This document shows positions 35,588 through 38,389 of a stretch of 38,389 nt of DNA, one piece after another. Numbering within the stretch: position 1 is the stretch's first letter; every line of letters starts with the position of its first letter. A program made the position numbers and the translations under genes. This stretch comes from Gammaproteobacteria bacterium (GTDB lineage: Bacteria > Pseudomonadota > Gammaproteobacteria > Pseudomonadales > Azotimanducaceae). The stretch is from the NCBI GenBank assembly GCA_030428905.1, contig JAUIED010000030.1, positions 1 through 38,389 of the forward strand. The letters run 5' to 3'. Below the pieces are notes generated by a model. That model had not been told where the DNA came from. It saw only the letters and a list, made by a program, of their open reading frames with translations, and did not search any database.

Positions 35588-35857
35588 ATGCAGCCGCTCC
35601 GCGTCGTGAGAGTTGGCGGTGGTATTGGCGGCTTGACCGCCGCGCTATGCCTCGCGAGTACCGGCCATCAGGTTACGGTGCTTGAGCGCGCCCATGGTTT
35701 CGAGGAAGCAGGGGCCGGCATCCAGGTGTTGCCAAGCGCCAGTCGGGTTCTGCATCAGCTCGGCCTTGACCCACCGCTCCGAGCCAAAGCGTTTCTACCG
35801 CAGGGCACGGAGTTTCGCGCCTGGTGCAGTGGCTTCACGGTGAGCCGGGCGGCGTAG
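35588..35857 (+). pseudogene. Truncated FAD-dependent monooxygenase (N-terminal fragment)
   Basis: The ATG at 35588 has AGGAAG ten bases upstream and opens a typical UbiH/salicylate-hydroxylase N-terminus: VVRVGGGIGGLTAALCLASTGHQVTVLER with the FAD-binding GxGxxG variant, then GAGIQVLPSASRVLHQLGL. After about residue 80 (FRAWCSG) homology stops and the frame ends at 89 codons, where a full enzyme has about 380-400. The sequence beyond is an IS91-like remnant on the other strand, so insertion or rearrangement removed the rest. The fragment keeps a ribosome site but can hardly be active. Confidence 0.82.
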
Positions 35858-36130
35858 GGAGATGCGCCGGATGATGCGGTTGAGCAGGGCGGCCAGTTCG
35901 CTATGTGACGGCCGTGTAGCGGATCAAGAGGTGGCTTGCCGTGTTTGAGGGTGTATACCCCGTCCGGGATGAGCATGTGCAGGTGCACGTTCAGGTCGGA
36001 GCCGAAGCGCTGGATGAAAGGTGATGGCGCCTGATCGCGGGCTGCTGTAGGAAGTCGGCAAACTTCGGTCATTGCACGCTCGCTTCCTGCAAGGTTGGCC
36101 CCTCACCCTGACCATCACCGACACCACTCA
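35845..36130 (-). mobile_element. Degraded IS91-family transposase remnant
   Basis: On the minus strand, PFIQRFGSDLNVHLHMLIPDGVYTL (about 36018-35940) matches the HUH/Y2 transposase core, with the HLH metal-binding pair in the HxH motif. The next recognisable piece, SELAALLNRIIRRISLRR (about 35905-35850), is in a different frame, so there is at least one frameshift. N-terminal zinc-finger and catalytic tyrosine regions are missing. It is a dead fragment, and its end coincides with the truncation of the FAD monooxygenase. Confidence 0.72.
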
Positions 36131-36191
36131 CCGTTGAGATCGGCAGCCTTCCCTACGTGGTGACGTCGCAACCAAAATCTGTCCGAGACCC

Positions 36192-36503
36192 TTAGCCGCC
36201 CAGGAGTGAGTCGAGTCTACCCATGGCCATGTTGCCGACCCTTACCGAATTTTGCGAAATCATCTGAGCCGTCTGGAAAGGAAACATACCGATCATGTAC
36301 GCTCCTGCGGGCTTGAGCGACAGGGACCCGTACTGGAGCCCGATATTCCCCGCTTGCGTCGCGCCCATCGCGAGCACCGAGAAACTCCCTGCTTGCATCG
36401 CTCCCGGGAACCCGGAGAGAAATGCACCCCCGACGATGCTCCGGCTCCCCTGTTCGCTCAGTTCGAGCACGTCTGACATTTGTTCAAGCTTGATTCTGGC
36501 CAT
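36192..36503 (-). CDS. Small peptide with double-glycine leader (candidate class II microcin/bacteriocin-like precursor)
   Basis: A 103-residue protein with AGAGGAA seven bases before its ATG. Residues about 13-26 read LELSEQGSRSIVGG, which fits the double-glycine leader pattern L-S at -12/-11, hydrophobic at -4, GG at -2/-1. Cleavage would release a 77-residue core rich in Gly, Ala, Ser, Met and Gln, without cysteine (AFLSGFPGAMQAGSFSVLAM, later QAGNIGLQYGSLSLKPAGAY). This composition and length resemble unmodified class II microcins. No C39 peptidase/ABC exporter, immunity or modification gene is seen nearby. It could instead be a secreted structural or signalling peptide. Coding is well supported; function is inference. 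Confidence 0.62.
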   Translation of the reverse strand: MARIKLEQMSDVLELSEQGSRSIVGGAFLSGFPGAMQAGSFSVLAMGATQAGNIGLQYGSLSLKPAGAYMIGMFPFQTAQMISQNSVRVGNMAMGRLDSLLGG

Positions 36504-36770
36504 TGCTCTGTTCCTCTACCGATTCAGGTGTGAACTTGAATTCGGTGTTGTTGCTGTTCTACTGAGGTAGAGCAAGCGACGTGCCAGGGCTTTCCACACC
36601 GTGGATAGGTTGGCAAGCCCCTGAACTCATTGGATCTTCTTCGCTGAGAGCCAGGGGCACCGATTCGTTGTTCCGAAGTATGTTGTTTTGGGGACGACTT
36701 ATCTGTTTGAAGATGGTTGATTATCTCCGACAGAAAGATCGCCCTGGAGCTGTAATCCCCGGGAACACGG
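36504..36770. other. Intergenic region upstream of the double-glycine peptide
   Basis: This 267-base stretch is somewhat lower in GC than its surroundings. It should carry the promoter of the minus-strand peptide gene, but no hexamer pair is convincing. No intact gene is seen; short open frames lack ribosome sites and recognisable sequence. Confidence 0.3.
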
Positions 36771-36902
36771 CATGAGCAGTGCACCGTGTTCTTTCTCGAC
36801 TCATACGGCAACACGCTGAAGTTCAAGACCTTTGCCGATGTCGAGGCTGAGTTGTTTCGCAGCAACTGCCCCCTGCAGACGCCCCGGTTGGCGATTGCCT
36901 GA
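36771..36902 (+). pseudogene. C-terminal remnant of a VOC-family protein
   Basis: Forty-three codons ending in TGA read HEQCTVFFLDSYGNTLKFKT followed by FADVEAELFRSN, about 75% identical to the last 32 residues of the intact VOC protein at 33333-33767. The upstream two thirds of the gene are absent and there is no start. It is therefore the tail of a duplicated or rearranged VOC gene. It ends 47 bases before the acyl-CoA dehydrogenase. Confidence 0.78.
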
Positions 36903-36949
36903 TGATGCCCTAGCATGTCCGCCGACATTTACTGGGGAGAGGCATAGCC

Positions 36950-38176
36950 ATGATCGATTTTGAGATACCCGCAGAGACCAAAGCGGTTCGCGAAAAAGTA
37001 CGCGCCTTCGTGCAGAACGAGTGCATACCGGCGGAGGAGGGCTGCACCGCCGAGAACTTCGAAACGGTGCTGGCCGGGCTGCGTGAGAAAGCCCGGGCGC
37101 AGGGCCTGTGGTGCCCGTTCGTGCCGGTAGAGCACGGCGGCATGGGGTTGAAGCCGCTGGCCAACGCCCTGGTGCAGATGGAACTCGGCGAGAGCTTCCT
37201 CGGTGCGCTGTCGCTGAACACCCAGGGGCCCGATGACGCCACCATGCTCACGCTGCTGGAGCACGGCACCGAGGATCAGAAAGAACGCTTTCTCGGGCCG
37301 CTGCTCAACGGCGAGAAACGCATCTGCTACTCCATGACCGAAAAGGCCGCAGGCGCGGACGCTACCGGCATGCAGACCACCGCGGTGCTCGATGGCGATG
37401 AGTGGGTGCTCAACGGCGAGAAGTGGTTCTCCTCATCCGCCAGCGTGGCTGACATCGCCGTGGTCATGGCCAAGACCGATCCGGATGCGCCCCGGCACGA
37501 GCAGTACAGCACGTTCATCGTCGAGCTGCCGAACCCGGGCTACCAGATCATCCGCAATATAGAGACCATGCAGCCGCATACCGAGCTTGGCCTGAAGCTC
37601 GGCGGCTCGCACTCCGAGATCAAGATCGACAACCTGCGCGTGCCGCGCGACAACATCCTCGGCGGCCGCGGTCAGGGCTTCAACATGGGTCAGCACCGTC
37701 TGGCGTACGGGCGCTTGCGTCACGGCATGCACAACGTTGCCATCGCCCAGCGGGCGCTGGATCTGGCGGCCGAGCAGGTGGTGAACCGCTCCACTTTCGG
37801 CAAGCGCCTCGCCGACCGCCAGGGCGTGCGCTGGATGCTGGCGGACTGCGCGGCAGAGATCTACAAAGCACGCCTGATGCTGCTGCACATCGCCTGGAAG
37901 GCGGAGCAGGGCATGGACCTGCGTCAGGAAAACGGCATCGCCAAAGTATTCCTCGCGCACATGGTGCATCAGGTGGTGGACACGGCATTGCAGTTGCACG
38001 GCGCGCTGGGCTACAGCCATGACACGCCGCTGGCACGCTGGTACATAGGCATCCGCTCGCAGCGGTTGGTGGATGGGCCGGACGAGGTGCACCGCTGGCG
38101 CACCGGTGCCAACGTCATCAAGGCGTACGAAAAATACGGTACCACCGCTTCCGCCTGTGGGGGTGATCTGCTCTGA
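36950..38176 (+). CDS. Acyl-CoA dehydrogenase
   Basis: A 408-residue flavoprotein that forms the alpha-beta double bond of an acyl-CoA. N-terminal helices are followed by ICYSMTEKAAGADATGMQT near 125-143 (FAD/substrate region of the beta domain), DEWVLNGEKWFSSSA near 149-163, and LGGSHSEIKIDNLRVPRDNILG near 223-244. The C-terminal domain has RSTFGKRLADRQGVRWMLADCAAEI and LQLHGALGYSHDTPLARWY. The late glutamate in LVDGPDEVHRW near 370-380 is the likely catalytic base, as in the ACAD10/11-like subgroup. GGGGAGAGG lies eight bases before the ATG. The next, partial gene begins at or overlaps its stop. Confidence 0.95.
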   Translation: MIDFEIPAETKAVREKVRAFVQNECIPAEEGCTAENFETVLAGLREKARAQGLWCPFVPVEHGGMGLKPLANALVQMELGESFLGALSLNTQGPDDATMLTLLEHGTEDQKERFLGPLLNGEKRICYSMTEKAAGADATGMQTTAVLDGDEWVLNGEKWFSSSASVADIAVVMAKTDPDAPRHEQYSTFIVELPNPGYQIIRNIETMQPHTELGLKLGGSHSEIKIDNLRVPRDNILGGRGQGFNMGQHRLAYGRLRHGMHNVAIAQRALDLAAEQVVNRSTFGKRLADRQGVRWMLADCAAEIYKARLMLLHIAWKAEQGMDLRQENGIAKVFLAHMVHQVVDTALQLHGALGYSHDTPLARWYIGIRSQRLVDGPDEVHRWRTGANVIKAYEKYGTTASACGGDLL

Positions 38177-38389
38177 CGGCGGCCAAGGCGCTGAGCGTCC
38201 CGGCCAAAGCCGCGGCGCTCGCGCTCACCGTGATCAGCGCCGCGGGGTTTCTGGTACTGCCGGTGTTGCTGGGCGCAGCGGTTGCCTTGTCGGTGATAAA
38301 AGTTTACACAATGCCGGATTCCCTGAACCTGGGCGAATACATCAATTCGGGCAAGGCGCTGGCAATTATTTCGGGTATTTTATTATCGG
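38173..38389 (+). CDS. Membrane protein N-terminus (partial, runs off right edge)
   Basis: The frame overlapping the acyl-CoA dehydrogenase stop is open to the window end. It encodes a strongly hydrophobic helix, ALALTVISAAGFLVLPVLLG, then AAVALSVIKV, a polar loop with MPDSLNLGEYINSGK and the start of a second helix. The first part resembles the opening helix of major-facilitator transporters. The start is unclear: no ATG lies early in the frame; GTG 38230 or a rare CTG near 38173 are options. The last 90 bases are clearly more AT-rich than the rest. Confidence 0.4.
   Translation, partial: MTAAKALSVPAKAAALALTVISAAGFLVLPVLLGAAVALSVIKVYTMPDSLNLGEYINSGKALAIISGILLS

Noticed and set aside
34595-35857. 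420-codon plus-strand frame joining sequence opposite the carotenoid oxygenase with the FAD-binding fragment
   Set aside because: Only the last 90 codons (35588-35857), with their own ribosome site and FAD motif, are real; the rest is antisense to a well-supported gene.
36192-36503. Nif11-type or lanthipeptide precursor
   Set aside because: The leader lacks the Nif11 helical pattern, the core has no cysteine, and no modifying enzyme is adjacent.

Overview
The window looks like chromosomal DNA of a GC-rich, aerobic, Gram-negative bacterium, most likely a marine or soil gammaproteobacterium. The grounds are lipoprotein and Sec/Tat signal peptides, heme A synthase, a complete aerobic phenylacetyl-CoA epoxidase set, and dense, often overlapping genes with Shine-Dalgarno sites. 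I cannot name the genus from sequence alone.

Region 1 (1-8156): a B12-binding radical SAM enzyme leaves the left edge on the minus strand. Phosphoenolpyruvate carboxylase follows on the plus strand. Next comes a tightly overlapping four-gene operon (glycosyltransferase-like protein, small RR-signal protein, GMC flavoprotein, LamG lipoprotein) that looks like an orphan cell-surface glycan module, and then a small secreted protein.

Region 2 (8157-9081): no protein gene that I believe. It holds one intact tRNA-Arg(CCG), a 5' tRNA piece and a 3' tRNA piece, all embedded in modular palindromic repeats.

Region 3 (9082-24233): an aromatic/ketone catabolic island. A minus-strand operon reads nitronate monooxygenase-like protein, Baeyer-Villiger monooxygenase, two crotonases, PaaX-type repressor, aldehyde dehydrogenase, cupin and a YchJ-like protein. 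Divergently, heme A synthase precedes paaG-paaABCDE-paaZ, which activates phenylacetyl-CoA to its epoxide, isomerises it to oxepin-CoA, opens the ring and oxidises the aldehyde. The CoA ligase (paaK) and the final beta-oxidation genes (paaH, paaJ) are not in the window.

Region 4 (24234-30388): a 263-bp element with perfect 26-bp terminal inverted repeats abuts the stop codon of an unusual membrane / pentapeptide-repeat / globin fusion. A SAM methyltransferase, a winged-helix-TPR regulator and an RND/MMPL exporter follow.

Region 5 (30454-33767): an operon of a secreted thioredoxin-fold / cytochrome c / copper monooxygenase (PHM-like) fusion, a beta-lactamase-fold lipoprotein and a VOC-family protein.

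Region 6 (33768-36902): a rearranged segment with remnants of a hydrolase, an FAD monooxygenase, an IS91-type transposase and a VOC protein. It surrounds an apparently intact carotenoid oxygenase and a small Gly/Ala/Ser/Met-rich peptide with a double-glycine leader. An acyl-CoA dehydrogenase and the start of a membrane protein close the window.
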